From Ruminococcus sp. (lineage in GTDB: Bacteria; Bacillota; Clostridia; Oscillospirales; Ruminococcaceae): a DNA stretch of 64,000 bases. A program made the position numbers and the translations under genes. The notes beneath the pieces are model-generated. The model was not told where the DNA came from and did not search any database. It saw nothing but the letters and a program-made list of their open reading frames with translations. The first letter of the stretch is position 1; each line of letters starts with the position of its first letter. Of the stretch, positions 32,149 through 42,082 are shown one piece after another. The stretch lies in NCBI GenBank assembly GCA_015066805.1, contig SVNP01000008.1, positions 1-64,000 of the forward strand, given 5' to 3'.

Positions 32149-35100
32149 ATGAAGAAACAAAAGCGCATTCTTGCCGGCGTTACGGCTGCAGCCATATTAT
32201 GCTGCGGCGGTATTTGTTCGGATCTGCCATGGTCTGCTCTGCGTTCAGAGACAGTATCCGCTGCAGTGGTGACCAATGACTTTGAACGGAACTATGATGG
32301 CTGGATCGGCAGTGACTTTGATGTTATGCTGAATGCCTGTGCCGAGGGTGCTTACGGCGAAGGACGCGGCATGGTAGTCACAGGTCGTGATGCTGTCAGC
32401 GATGGTGCAACTTCCGATAAGAGCTTCTATCTTTCGGGTGGTGTCAAGTACGATTACTCCGTGAAGGTATCCGCAGCCGCTGACCAGATTTTCCGTCTGC
32501 TGCTGACCTATCAGGAGGGTGAAAACGGCGCATCCGTTACCGTTGAGCTGGATGTAAAGTCTGTGTCGGCTGATTGCTGGGAGACGCTTTCGGCATCCTA
32601 CCGTGCTCCTAAGAATGCCTGTAATATGCAGGTAAGCATCGTAACCGATTCTACCGATGACTTCTGTTTTGATGCATTTAGCGTTACCACCGAGATGAAG
32701 GAAAACAATACAGTTTCTGCAGCCGCTTATGAGAAGGGTCTGAAGGATGCCTTCGCAGGCTATTTCAAGGTAGGTAACATTCTAAATAGCGGCACTGTCC
32801 GCAATGGAACCATTACCGATTCCATGCTGAAGGACTATAACAGCATCGAGTGCGAAAATGAGATGAAGCCTGATGGTACCATGGTGCAGTCTCAGAGCAG
32901 CGGTACCAACGTTGCAGCTACCATCAACGGTGCAGCAGCCATTATGGATTTCTGTGTGCAGAATAATCTGGGCTTGCGTGGTCATGTGCTGGTATGGCAC
33001 AGCCAGACTCCCTCTTGGTTCTTCCGCCAGAACTTTGACAACAACGGCGCATTTGTGGATAAATCCACCATGGATGCCCGTATGGAAAGCTACATCAAGA
33101 ACCTGTTTGGTCTGATCAAGAATCAATATCCCGACCTGAATCTGTATGCATATGACGTTGTAAACGAGGCCGTCAGCGATGATGCCAACCGAACCGCAAA
33201 TTACGGCGGTGCCAGAGAGCCCGGCGATGCCAAGATCACCAGTGGTACCTCTGCATGGGTTTCCGTTTACGGCGATAACAGCTTTATCGAAAAGGCATTC
33301 CGCTATGCCCGTCAGTATGCACCGGAAGGCTGTGCTCTGTACTACAACGATTACAACGAGTACTGGGATCACAAGCGTGATTGCATCTACAATATGTGTA
33401 AGGATCTGTACAGCAAGGGCCTGCTGGATGGTATCGGTATGCAGTCTCATATCAATGCCAACTATGAAGGCTTCTCCGGAATGACAGCATACAAAGCAGC
33501 ATTGCAGAAGTATGCAAGCATCGGCTGTGAAATTCAGATCACCGAGCTGGATATCAGCATTGAAAACGGTACTTATACTCTGCAGCAGCAGGCTGATAAG
33601 TACAAGGCGGTGTTCCAGGCAGCTATGGATATCAACACCGGCAACTATCCCGGTAAGGTGACTGCTGTATGTATGTGGGGCCCCAACGATGCCAACACCT
33701 GGATCAGCACCGAAAATGCTCCTTTGCTTTATGACACCAATCATCAGCCCAAGCCCGCTTATACCACACTGATGGATATGATTCCCGAATCCCAGTGGGG
33801 CAACGGCAGTTTGGTGATTGAGCCCGATGCCAACGGCTGGTTCTATCACAGCACCTACGAAGGCGATCTGGACGAGTGGCAGGGCCGTGGTGATGCAACC
33901 GTTATGACCAGCGGCAGAACCGCTTATGACGGCAGCGAAGCAATGCTGGTGCAGAATCGTTCCGAGGCATGGCATGGTGCATACCGTGTCCTGAACACCG
34001 CCGCCTTCAAGCCCGGTGAGGAGTTCAGCTTCAGTGCAAATGTATCTTATTTTGATGGTCCCGCAACGGATACCTTCTACATGAAGTTAGAGTACACCGA
34101 TGCCAATGGTGACGCACAGTATTCTTCCATTGCAGAAGGTACCTGCGTGCAGGGCGAATGGTTGCAGCTTGCAAATACCAATTATCGCATCCCTGCAGAT
34201 GCCCGTAATCCTCGTATCTATATCGAAACTGCATCTACCACCAATAACTTCTATGTAGATGAAGCCATTGGTGCAGTGGCAGGCACCGTAATTCCCGGTG
34301 CAGGTGCACAAAAGCTGATCATTGGTGATGTCAATGCCGATGGCAGCATTACCGCAGCCGATCTCTCTTTGGCAAAGCGAGGCTATAAGAACGGTTTTGC
34401 GTCCTCTATTGCAAAGCTGGCAGCTGATGTTGACCAGAGCGGCGTTGTAGATACTGCCGACCTTGAGCTGATGGCACAGTTTATCACTTGTCAGATCGAC
34501 GAGTTCCCTGTGGCAGAGCGTGTGGTTGATGTGGCAGCCATGGAGAAGATCTTTTCTTCCGTATCTCTTGCAGAGAGCTGGAAGAAGCTGGGTGAAAACA
34601 ATGCGCTGTATACCCAGAGATTCGGTGCAGACCCCGGTTTTATGGTATATAACGATCGTCTGTATGTATTCATGACCAATGATGCCTTTGAGTATGATTC
34701 CAATGGCAATATGAAGGAAAACTCCTATGATGTGCAGGAGATTAATTGTATCTCTTCTGCCGATTTGGTAAACTGGACTGACCACGGTGCTATTCCCGTG
34801 GCAGGCAGCAACGGTGCAGCTAAGTGGGCATTTGCTTCATGGGCACCGGATGCTTGCTGGAAGAATATTAACGGTAAGGATAAGTTTTTCCTGTATTTCT
34901 GCAACAGCGCAGGTGGTATCGGCGTTCTGACTGCCGACAGCCCCATTGGCCCTTGGACTGATCCCATCGGCAAGGCACTGGTAACCAAGCAGACCGCAAA
35001 CTGCGGCGATGTAGAATGGCTGTTTGACCCTGCGGTTTTCGTGGATGATGACGGCAGCGGTTATCTGTATTTCGGCGGCGGTATTCCCTCCGGCCAGCAG

Positions 35101-35928
35101 GCAGATCCCGGTACAGCCCGTGCAGTTAAGCTGGGCGCAGATATGACCTCTCTGGATGGAACCCCTGTCCGTATGAATCCTCCTTATCTGTTTGAAGATT
35201 CCAGCATGCTGAAAATCGGCAATACCTACTACTATTCCTATTGCACCAACTTCCAGGTTCCCGCCGGTCAGGCTTTCGGCGGTGGCGAGATCTGCTACAT
35301 GACTTCCAATAATCCCCTTGGTCCCTTCACCTTTGGTGGCCGTATGTTTAAGAATCCCGCATCCTTTGGCTTGGATAAGGGCGGCAACAACCATCATTCT
35401 CTGGTCGAGTTCAAAGGCAATTATTACCTGCTGTATCATGCAAGAGCCATTGAAAACAGAATGGGTATCTCCCTCAACTATCGTTCTCCCCACATTGACA
35501 GTGCTTCCGTATCCAACGGAGCCATCACTGTTACCGGCACCATGAACGGTGTTTCTCAGCTTGAAACGTTGAACCCCTATAACAAAGTGCAGGCTGAGAC
35601 CATCTACCGTCAGGCAGGTATCAATGTCAAGGGCGTAGGCGATACCGTTATCACCGATGTTCAGGCAGGCGATTGGATCGGCGTATCCGATGCCGCCTTT
35701 ACCAAGGGCGCATCTTCCCTGACTGTTCGTGTGGCATCCAAGAATGGCGCAGCTATTAAGGTTTGCAGCGGCAACGAAAACGGTACCGTGATCGGCTATG
35801 TGGATGTTGCAGCCACCGGCGGCAGCTTTACCGAGATCACCGTACCCGTGAATAACGTCACCGGTACACAGGATATCTACTTTGTATTCAGCAATGAGCT
35901 TGAGCTGGATTGGTGGCAGTTTTCCTGA
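32149..35928 (+). CDS. Cellulosomal bifunctional xylanase/arabinofuranosidase: CBM22-GH10-CBM-dockerin-GH43-CBM6
   Basis: 1259 residues. Signal peptide (to about 40); CBM22-like module (about 42-185); GH10 xylanase (about 190-550) with acid/base Glu340 in DVVNEAVSD and nucleophile Glu466 in ITELDIS; a second CBM22/4-type module (about 560-715, WQGRGDATVMTSGRTAYDG); an internal dockerin (about 726-785, GDVNADGSITAADLSLAKRG and ADVDQSGVVDTADLELMAQF); GH43 (about 795-1115) with Asp828, Asp960 and Glu1047 as the expected catalytic triad; and a C-terminal CBM6-like module. It should cleave xylan and remove arabinose or xylose side groups. AGGAGG lies before the ATG. The convergent araABD operon follows. 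Confidence 0.94.
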   Translation: MKKQKRILAGVTAAAILCCGGICSDLPWSALRSETVSAAVVTNDFERNYDGWIGSDFDVMLNACAEGAYGEGRGMVVTGRDAVSDGATSDKSFYLSGGVKYDYSVKVSAAADQIFRLLLTYQEGENGASVTVELDVKSVSADCWETLSASYRAPKNACNMQVSIVTDSTDDFCFDAFSVTTEMKENNTVSAAAYEKGLKDAFAGYFKVGNILNSGTVRNGTITDSMLKDYNSIECENEMKPDGTMVQSQSSGTNVAATINGAAAIMDFCVQNNLGLRGHVLVWHSQTPSWFFRQNFDNNGAFVDKSTMDARMESYIKNLFGLIKNQYPDLNLYAYDVVNEAVSDDANRTANYGGAREPGDAKITSGTSAWVSVYGDNSFIEKAFRYARQYAPEGCALYYNDYNEYWDHKRDCIYNMCKDLYSKGLLDGIGMQSHINANYEGFSGMTAYKAALQKYASIGCEIQITELDISIENGTYTLQQQADKYKAVFQAAMDINTGNYPGKVTAVCMWGPNDANTWISTENAPLLYDTNHQPKPAYTTLMDMIPESQWGNGSLVIEPDANGWFYHSTYEGDLDEWQGRGDATVMTSGRTAYDGSEAMLVQNRSEAWHGAYRVLNTAAFKPGEEFSFSANVSYFDGPATDTFYMKLEYTDANGDAQYSSIAEGTCVQGEWLQLANTNYRIPADARNPRIYIETASTTNNFYVDEAIGAVAGTVIPGAGAQKLIIGDVNADGSITAADLSLAKRGYKNGFASSIAKLAADVDQSGVVDTADLELMAQFITCQIDEFPVAERVVDVAAMEKIFSSVSLAESWKKLGENNALYTQRFGADPGFMVYNDRLYVFMTNDAFEYDSNGNMKENSYDVQEINCISSADLVNWTDHGAIPVAGSNGAAKWAFASWAPDACWKNINGKDKFFLYFCNSAGGIGVLTADSPIGPWTDPIGKALVTKQTANCGDVEWLFDPAVFVDDDGSGYLYFGGGIPSGQQADPGTARAVKLGADMTSLDGTPVRMNPPYLFEDSSMLKIGNTYYYSYCTNFQVPAGQAFGGGEICYMTSNNPLGPFTFGGRMFKNPASFGLDKGGNNHHSLVEFKGNYYLLYHARAIENRMGISLNYRSPHIDSASVSNGAITVTGTMNGVSQLETLNPYNKVQAETIYRQAGINVKGVGDTVITDVQAGDWIGVSDAAFTKGASSLTVRVASKNGAAIKVCSGNENGTVIGYVDVAATGGSFTEITVPVNNVTGTQDIYFVFSNELELDWWQFS

Positions 35929-35940
35929 TCTTGAATCACA

Positions 35941-35975
35941 AAAAACCGTGCAGATGATTGATCTGCACGGTTTTT
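35941..35975. terminator. Bidirectional terminator between GH10/GH43 gene and araD
   Basis: AAAAACCGTGCAGAT (35941-35955) and ATCTGCACGGTTTTT (35961-35975): a 15-base perfect inverted repeat with a 5-base loop and U runs in both directions, between converging genes. Confidence 0.92.
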
Positions 35976-35976
35976 G

Positions 35977-36669
35977 TTATGTTTGTCCGTAATAGGCGTT
36001 TGCGCCATGCTTGCGAAGATAATGTTTATCCAGCAAAGCCTTTCCCATAGGGGAACACTGCGGATTCAGCATCTGGGTGTGATAGTTCATAAAGGCGATT
36101 TCTTCCAATACCACCGCATGATAAACTGCATCTACAGCATCGGTGCCCCATGCAAATGGACCGTGATTTTTCACCAGGACGGCTGGTATGGCATCGGGAT
36201 CTTTGCCTGCAAAGGTTCGAATGATGACATTCCCCGTTTCATGTTCGTAGGCTCCGTTGATCTCCTGTTCGGTCATATCTTCGGTGCAGGGGATCTCTCC
36301 ATAGAAGTAATCTCCGTGTGTGGTGCCCAAGGCCTTCAGGGCCATTCCTGCCTGTGCAAAGGAGGTTGCCCAGCGACTGTGCGTGTGTACGATGCCGCCG
36401 ATGTTTGGAAATGCACGATAAAGCACCAGATGCGTAGGTGTATCACTGGAAGGACGATAGTTTCCTTCCACCACAGAGCCGTCATCCAGCGATACCACAA
36501 CCATGTCATCCGGCTGCATCTGTTCGTAGTCAACGCCGGAGGGCTTGATAACGACCAGTCCTGTTTCCCGATCCACAGCGGAAACATTTCCCCAGGTAAA
36601 GGTAACCAATCCATGCTTTGGCAGCATTAGATTTGCTTCGCATACGGTTTTCTTCAGTGCTTCAAGCAT
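35977..36669 (-). CDS. araD: L-ribulose-5-phosphate 4-epimerase
   Basis: 230 residues, class II aldolase fold. [24 protein letters not shown] binds the phosphate; Zn ligands are in IVHTHSRWA and the later H of [20 protein letters not shown] carries the conserved Asp-type tail. It converts L-ribulose 5-phosphate to D-xylulose 5-phosphate, ending the arabinose pathway. The start overlaps the araB end by eight bases, and AAAGGAG lies before the ATG. Third gene of araA-araB-araD. Confidence 0.95.
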   Translation of the reverse strand: MLEALKKTVCEANLMLPKHGLVTFTWGNVSAVDRETGLVVIKPSGVDYEQMQPDDMVVVSLDDGSVVEGNYRPSSDTPTHLVLYRAFPNIGGIVHTHSRWATSFAQAGMALKALGTTHGDYFYGEIPCTEDMTEQEINGAYEHETGNVIIRTFAGKDPDAIPAVLVKNHGPFAWGTDAVDAVYHAVVLEEIAFMNYHTQMLNPQCSPMGKALLDKHYLRKHGANAYYGQT

Positions 36670-38254
36670 GGTGGCTTTCTCCTTTCAGGCAGCGGATGGC
36701 TTCCAATCCTGTAGTATATCGTATCATATAGGCGTTATATCCGGCCATGCCTTCCTCAGTGGGATGGGCGATTACGGAGGGTGTATCGGCGAACACTTTT
36801 GTATGCAGCCATTTTGATAAGGAATATCCCTCGCCACAGATCATGTAAGCTGCCAGCAGAGCCATACCCCAAGGACCGCCCTCAGAGGCGGTATTATGTA
36901 CTGCTACTGTTGTTTCCAAGGCATCTGCAAGGATCTGCTGTGCCACGCCCCGAACAGTAAACAATCCGCCATGTGCTGTCATAGATCGAGGCGACAGGTT
37001 TTCTTTGGTGCGGAGAATGTCCATACCCATGCGTAATGCCGCAAACACGGACATTAGCTGAGCGTGGAAAAAGTTTGCCGGTGTCAATTTGCTTTTGGGG
37101 CTGCGGAAGTATGCAGGGCTTCCCTGTTTCACGCCTGCAACGGGTTCGCCGGAGAGAAAATTGTATGCAGTGATGCCGTCACTGTCCGGTGCACCGTTTT
37201 CAAGGGAACTATGATAAAGCAGCTCGTATACATCGGATTTCTCCATGGGGTGTCCGCTCATATGGGCAAATTCATAGAACATATCTACAAAAGCGTCCAG
37301 CTCGGAACAGCCGTTGTTGCAGTGAACCATGGCAACCGGTGCGCCATCGGGGGTGGAAACTATGTCGATTTCAGAGTAAACACCCTGTAACGGCTGTTCC
37401 AGAACAGGCATAGCAAATACCGAGGTTCCGCAGGAAATATTGCCTGTGCCGGGAGTAACCGCATCCGAGGCGACCATACCGGTACCTGCGTCACCTTCCG
37501 GCGGGCAGAAGGGAATACCGGGCTGTAATTCACCGCTTTCATCCAAAAAGGCAGCACCCTCTGCTGTCAGAACACCGGCCTGTTCACCGGCTGATTTTAC
37601 AGAAGGAAATAAATCCGTCAGTTTTTTGGAAAAACCATTTTCTGCCAGCAGTGTTTCGGTGGCAAAGAGCATATCTGTATCATATCCCAGGCGATTCACA
37701 GGGAAAATACCCGATGCTTCACCGATGCCCACAACTCTTTGTCCTGTCAGCAGATAGTGAATGTATCCCGCCAGTGTGGTAACATGAGCGATCTGCGGTA
37801 TATGGGGTTCGCCGTTTAATACGGCCTGATATAAGTGAGCAATGGTCCATCGCTGAGGAATGTTAAAATGCAAGGCTTTGGTCAGAGCTTCCGCAGCCGG
37901 TGCCGTCATGGTATTTCTCCAAGTGCGGAACGGTACCAACAGAGCATCCTGTGCATCAAAAGCCAGATAGCCGTGCATCATAGCGGAAATACCCATGGCA
38001 CCGATAGTTCGCAGCGGCAGATCATAGATTTCCCGTACATTTCGACGCAGATCGGCAAAGCAGGCCTTTACACCGTTGTGAATGGCATCCAAAGAGTACG
38101 TCCAGCAGCCGTTTTCCAGTTGATTCTCCCAGCTATGTGACCCTTTGGCAAGCACCGTGAAGTGATCATCAATGAGCACAGCCTTAATGCGGGTGGAGCC
38201 AAGCTCCAGACCAAGAAAGGTTTTACCCTCCGCAATAGCGGTTTTCTTTTCCAT
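36662..38254 (-). CDS. araB: L-ribulokinase-type FGGY carbohydrate kinase
   Basis: 530 residues. [18 protein letters not shown] at the N-terminus binds phosphate. [14 protein letters not shown] and [22 protein letters not shown] are the FGGY and ATP-site signatures. It phosphorylates L-ribulose from araA to the araD substrate. This is the divergent (XylB-like) branch of ribulokinases common in Firmicutes, and identity as ribulokinase rests mainly on position between araA and araD. The start is six bases after the araA stop, with AAAGGA overlapping that stop. Confidence 0.9.
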   Translation of the reverse strand: MEKKTAIAEGKTFLGLELGSTRIKAVLIDDHFTVLAKGSHSWENQLENGCWTYSLDAIHNGVKACFADLRRNVREIYDLPLRTIGAMGISAMMHGYLAFDAQDALLVPFRTWRNTMTAPAAEALTKALHFNIPQRWTIAHLYQAVLNGEPHIPQIAHVTTLAGYIHYLLTGQRVVGIGEASGIFPVNRLGYDTDMLFATETLLAENGFSKKLTDLFPSVKSAGEQAGVLTAEGAAFLDESGELQPGIPFCPPEGDAGTGMVASDAVTPGTGNISCGTSVFAMPVLEQPLQGVYSEIDIVSTPDGAPVAMVHCNNGCSELDAFVDMFYEFAHMSGHPMEKSDVYELLYHSSLENGAPDSDGITAYNFLSGEPVAGVKQGSPAYFRSPKSKLTPANFFHAQLMSVFAALRMGMDILRTKENLSPRSMTAHGGLFTVRGVAQQILADALETTVAVHNTASEGGPWGMALLAAYMICGEGYSLSKWLHTKVFADTPSVIAHPTEEGMAGYNAYMIRYTTGLEAIRCLKGESHHA

Positions 38255-38260
38255 GATGTA

Positions 38261-39727
38261 TTATCCTTTCAGTTTTGCGGTCAGATCCAGCAAAGCAAGC
38301 TGTTGTTCAAAGGTATGCAGTGTGGTGTTTTCATCAATGATGACCAGCTCGGTATCGGTCAGCTTAGCAAACAGTCGGATATCTTCTGTTTGCAGGGCAG
38401 TGGAAACCACCGCATGATGGGCACCGCCGGCGTAGATCCATGCAGCGGCACCGGTAGCAAAATCGGGTACCAATGTCCACATCAGTCGTGCTACAGGCAG
38501 ATTGGGCATGGGGGCAGGCTGAGCGATCAGCTTGATTTTTGCACACACCAGGCGGAAACGGTTACCCATATCCACCAAAGAAACTGCCACTGCGTCGCCG
38601 TCAATGCCATCAAACACCAGTCGAGCGGGAGCCTCTTTGCCGCCGATACCCAGAGGATGTACCTGAATTTCGGGTTTGTCTGCGGCAAATACCGGAGGCA
38701 CCTCCAGCATATGAGCCGCCAGCTCCAGTTCTCTGCCGGCAGTGAGATCGTAGGTATAATCCTCCATAAAACCGGTTGCACCGTTACGATGTTTTGCCAT
38801 CTCCCAAAGCACTGCACCCAAAGCGGAGGTTTTATAGTCACCCTCAGGGCCAAATCCAATACCCTTGGTCATCAGGTTCTGCACGGAAAGACCGGGGAGC
38901 TGCCGCAGACCGTGGAGATCCTGGAAGGTGTCGGTAAATGCGCCGATGTTCTCTTTAGCAAGGAATTTTTCCAGTGCGACCTCATACTTTGCCTGTTCTC
39001 TTACGGCTTGGATATCGTCGGTTGCCATGGTGTATTTTTCAGAGTATTCTGCCATTTTGGCATCTATCTCCTCATGGGAGATCTCCTCAACCAAATCACA
39101 AAGATCACCGATGCCGTAGTAGTTCACATTCCAGCCAAAGTGAATCTCGCTTTCCACACGGTCACCGTCAGTCACAGCCACATCCCGCATATTGTTGCCG
39201 AACATAGCCACACGCAGATGCTTGCTGTAATCCACTGCCAGAGCAGCCTCGGCAAAACGGCGAAGCTGAGCCAGTACCTCGGGATTGCGATAGTAGCCTG
39301 CGATGACTTCTCTGGCAATGCCCAGACGAGTACATACAAAGCCAAATTCTCTGTCACCATGTGCCGATTGATTCAGGTTCATAAAGTCCATGTCAATGGT
39401 ATCGTAGGGGAGTTTTTCGTTATACTGGGTATGCAGATGTACCATGGGCTTCCGTAATGCCTGCAGCGGGCGGATCCACATTTTGGCAGGGGAGAAGGTG
39501 TGCATCCACATGATCACACCGACACAATCCGCATCGCCACTTGCCTGAATACAAATATTCAGAGCGTCTCCTGTGCAGCGTACAATGGGCATTGCCTTTA
39601 CGTCTACCACATCTTTCAGTGCTTCATGCAGAAATTGAGCGATTTCCTCTGCATCTTTCTGTGCCTGTGCAAGGGTTTCTTCTCCATACAGATCCTGACT
39701 GCCGGTAATAAAATACAAGGTTTTCAT
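38261..39727 (-). CDS. araA: L-arabinose isomerase
   Basis: 488 residues. YFITGSQDLYGEETL is the standard N-terminus. MVHLHTQYNEKLPYDTIDMDFMNLNQSAHGDREFG (key blocks HTQYN and NQSAHGDREFG) and the Mn ligands Glu in GFGPEGDYKTSAL and His in QVHPLGIGGKEAPARLVF are present. It interconverts L-arabinose and L-ribulose. GGGAGG lies before the ATG, and it is the first gene after the operon promoter. No AraR or transporter is adjacent. Confidence 0.97.
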   Translation of the reverse strand: MKTLYFITGSQDLYGEETLAQAQKDAEEIAQFLHEALKDVVDVKAMPIVRCTGDALNICIQASGDADCVGVIMWMHTFSPAKMWIRPLQALRKPMVHLHTQYNEKLPYDTIDMDFMNLNQSAHGDREFGFVCTRLGIAREVIAGYYRNPEVLAQLRRFAEAALAVDYSKHLRVAMFGNNMRDVAVTDGDRVESEIHFGWNVNYYGIGDLCDLVEEISHEEIDAKMAEYSEKYTMATDDIQAVREQAKYEVALEKFLAKENIGAFTDTFQDLHGLRQLPGLSVQNLMTKGIGFGPEGDYKTSALGAVLWEMAKHRNGATGFMEDYTYDLTAGRELELAAHMLEVPPVFAADKPEIQVHPLGIGGKEAPARLVFDGIDGDAVAVSLVDMGNRFRLVCAKIKLIAQPAPMPNLPVARLMWTLVPDFATGAAAWIYAGGAHHAVVSTALQTEDIRLFAKLTDTELVIIDENTTLHTFEQQLALLDLTAKLKG

Positions 39728-39758
39728 ACAGGGTACCTCCCATTATTTTGATGCTTTC

Positions 39759-39787
39759 AGTATATCGGATTTTTTCTTGGAATGCAA
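39759..39787 (-). promoter_or_regulatory. Promoter of araABD
   Basis: TTGCAT (39787-39782), a 17-base spacer and TATACT (39764-39759) on the minus strand, about 30 bases before the araA start. No clear operator pair was recognised upstream. Confidence 0.65.
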
Positions 39788-39863
39788 GTGATTTGGTCAA
39801 AGCGGGCAGAATGTGTCATAATAATCATGGAATCTGTCATTTCTATGCCCGATGCTTATAGGG

Positions 39864-40709
39864 TCACAGACCTTTCAGGCGCAGCTCCCGTACCATGGCA
39901 AGATACAGTACGGTAATATCCGAAAGGGTTTTGGGGCGTTTGGGTTGATAGAGCCGAAAGGGCAAACGGCGGTAATCCGTTACATCGGGATGTGAAATAC
40001 CACGTCTTGCCACGCTACGGTAAACGCCGCGGAAGTTTGTCCATTTTGCGTTGGCAGGCGTTAACAGACCGTCATTTTCGCCCTCAAAAAGATATACTAC
40101 GGCATTGGGGACGGCCATGATCATATCACTGAAAGGATTTTTCATCACAAAAGCATAGCTGCGGTAAAACACACGGGGGTCATCGGGGTTTTCCTTGTTG
40201 AATTTTCGCATATGAGCGCTGGTCAGCTCGCAGATCACACGATAGGTATAAGGCTTGCGGTCGCCCATCAATCTGCGGAAGGAATCAAACACACCGCAGC
40301 CTGCTTTGATGATCGGCGCAAACCGCGGCAGCAGCCAATCAATGGTGCGGGAGCCGTGATGAGGCGTGGAAAGGGTCGTGACAGATGCAATGCAATGGCC
40401 CATACCCAGTGTGGATACCAGATAGCGTGCTTCCAATCCGCCCTTGGAATGTGCAATGATGTTGACTTTTTCTGCCTTTGTTTCTTTCAGGATTTGTTCT
40501 ATGACTGAAACCAGTGCTTGTGCGTTGTCGGCGGTAATGGCGTTGCCATCCTGACCGCTGAGATAAACGGTAGCACCATGCATCCGCAGCAGCCGAGGGA
40601 TTCTTCCCCAGTAGTAATGAATGGGATGACGGTCATGGAATCCCATGCCATGCAGTAAAAGAATGGGATAGCGGGTACGGCAGCAATGGCTGCATTCCGT
40701 AGATTTCAT
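39864..40709 (-). CDS. Alpha/beta hydrolase, lipase-like
   Basis: 281 residues. PILLLHGMGFHDR carries the oxyanion HG motif, and IIAHSKGGLEARYLVS is the nucleophile elbow (GxSxG-like H-S-K-G-G, Ser). TTLSTPHHGSRT and the later Asp in GENDGLLT plus a C-terminal His in GISHPDVT complete a likely triad. This looks like a triacylglycerol lipase of the LipA/PHA-type group, without signal peptide, so probably cytoplasmic. The ATG overlaps the cca stop by four bases with GGAGGAGG upstream, so it is coupled to cca. Natural ester unknown. Confidence 0.82.
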   Translation of the reverse strand: MKSTECSHCCRTRYPILLLHGMGFHDRHPIHYYWGRIPRLLRMHGATVYLSGQDGNAITADNAQALVSVIEQILKETKAEKVNIIAHSKGGLEARYLVSTLGMGHCIASVTTLSTPHHGSRTIDWLLPRFAPIIKAGCGVFDSFRRLMGDRKPYTYRVICELTSAHMRKFNKENPDDPRVFYRSYAFVMKNPFSDMIMAVPNAVVYLFEGENDGLLTPANAKWTNFRGVYRSVARRGISHPDVTDYRRLPFRLYQPKRPKTLSDITVLYLAMVRELRLKGL

Positions 40710-42067
40710 GGCTTGTCCTCCTCCGTTTTCCTTTGAAGATAGCTTTGTGCAGCCGAAAGCAATATATCTCTGTGGTTGGGCAGATGTTCCTCCACCACTT
40801 CATTCAGCAGATAGTTCAGGCATTCGCCCACAGCTTTGCCCGTAACCATGCCCATTTCCAGAAGATCTTTTCCGCTGATCTGCAGGTCTTTGATGGTCAT
40901 GCAGGCGTTTTGTTCTTTCAGCTCCCGCAGCATATCCATCAGATGGTCTGCATCCCGCATTCGTTCTTCTCGCAGATGGATTGCCTGAGCGGAAACATCA
41001 CCCTTATGCAGCATAAGAAGTGCTTCTGTCAGCTCCATGCCGATCTGATTGACCAGTCGTTTCAGTTGCTTTGGGCTGTCGCTGAAAACCGTATCGTGGT
41101 GGCGGATCAGCGTCAGCACATTGTCCATGGTTTTGCGATCGCTTTTCAGTTGCCGAAGCATCTCCTTGGCCAGACGTTCACTGACCTCTGAATGCCCATA
41201 AAAATGTCCGCCCCGTTCATCTTTGGTAAAGGTGTGGGGCTTGCCTGTATCATGCAGAAACGCCGCCCAGCGCAGAACAGGAAGAGAAGGCACTGCAGCA
41301 GTGACTTTGCAGCTATGGGTATACACATCGTATGCGTGATATGGATTCTGCTGGTCAAAACCCACCATAGGCTGTATCTGCGGCAAAACTGTGCCGATGA
41401 CATTGGGGTATGTACAAAGCAGACGTTCGGCAGCTTGTCCGCAAAGAAGCTTTGTCAGTTCCGTAAAAATGCGTTCTGCCGAGATATGCTTCAATAGGTT
41501 TTGCTGTGTATGGATGGCTGCATCTGTGGCGGGGTCGATCTGAAAATCCAGTACGGAAGCAAATCGCAGGGCACGCAGGATTCGTAAGCCGTCTTCATCA
41601 AAGCGTGCAGTGGGATCTCCTACACAGGCAATGCGTCGCCGCTGCAGATCTTTGGATCCGCCAAATGGGTCTACCACACCGTACTGCGGGTGATATGCCA
41701 TGGCATTGACAGTAAAATCCCGTCTGGCCAGATCATCGGTCAGGGAATCGGTAAATGCAACCGTATCGGGTCTGCGATGATCGGTGTAATCACCGTCAAT
41801 GCGGTATGTGGTGATCTCCAAGGGCATATGGTCGATCATTACTGTGAGCGTACCATGCTGCAAACCTGTTTCAATCACATGATATCCCTGAAAGCACTGC
41901 TGCATCTGATGGGGCCGTGCGTTGGTGGTCAGATCCCAGTCGTGGGGGATTGCACCGCGCAGCATATCCCGGACACAGCCGCCTACTGCAAAGCATTCAA
42001 ATCCGGCATCATTTAGTTTCTCTATTGCCTGCGTGACCTGTTTCGGCAACCTGAAATCCTTTTTCAT
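40706..42067 (-). CDS. cca: CCA tRNA nucleotidyltransferase
   Basis: 453 residues from the ATG at 42067; an ATG at 42079 is the alternative, but AAAGG touches it directly and is 12 bases from the chosen one. CFAVGGCVRDMLRGAIPHDWDLTTNA has the nucleotidyltransferase GG and DxD motifs. RRDFTVNAMAYH and RFDEDGLRILRALRFAS belong to the RNA-binding neck. A C-terminal HD domain follows (AFLHDTGKPHTF, HFYGHSEVS). It adds or repairs the tRNA 3' CCA. It follows rnz by about 15 bases, which fits tRNA 3'-end processing as a unit. Confidence 0.95.
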   Translation of the reverse strand: MKKDFRLPKQVTQAIEKLNDAGFECFAVGGCVRDMLRGAIPHDWDLTTNARPHQMQQCFQGYHVIETGLQHGTLTVMIDHMPLEITTYRIDGDYTDHRRPDTVAFTDSLTDDLARRDFTVNAMAYHPQYGVVDPFGGSKDLQRRRIACVGDPTARFDEDGLRILRALRFASVLDFQIDPATDAAIHTQQNLLKHISAERIFTELTKLLCGQAAERLLCTYPNVIGTVLPQIQPMVGFDQQNPYHAYDVYTHSCKVTAAVPSLPVLRWAAFLHDTGKPHTFTKDERGGHFYGHSEVSERLAKEMLRQLKSDRKTMDNVLTLIRHHDTVFSDSPKQLKRLVNQIGMELTEALLMLHKGDVSAQAIHLREERMRDADHLMDMLRELKEQNACMTIKDLQISGKDLLEMGMVTGKAVGECLNYLLNEVVEEHLPNHRDILLSAAQSYLQRKTEEDKP

Positions 42068-42082
42068 GGAAATGCTCATCCT

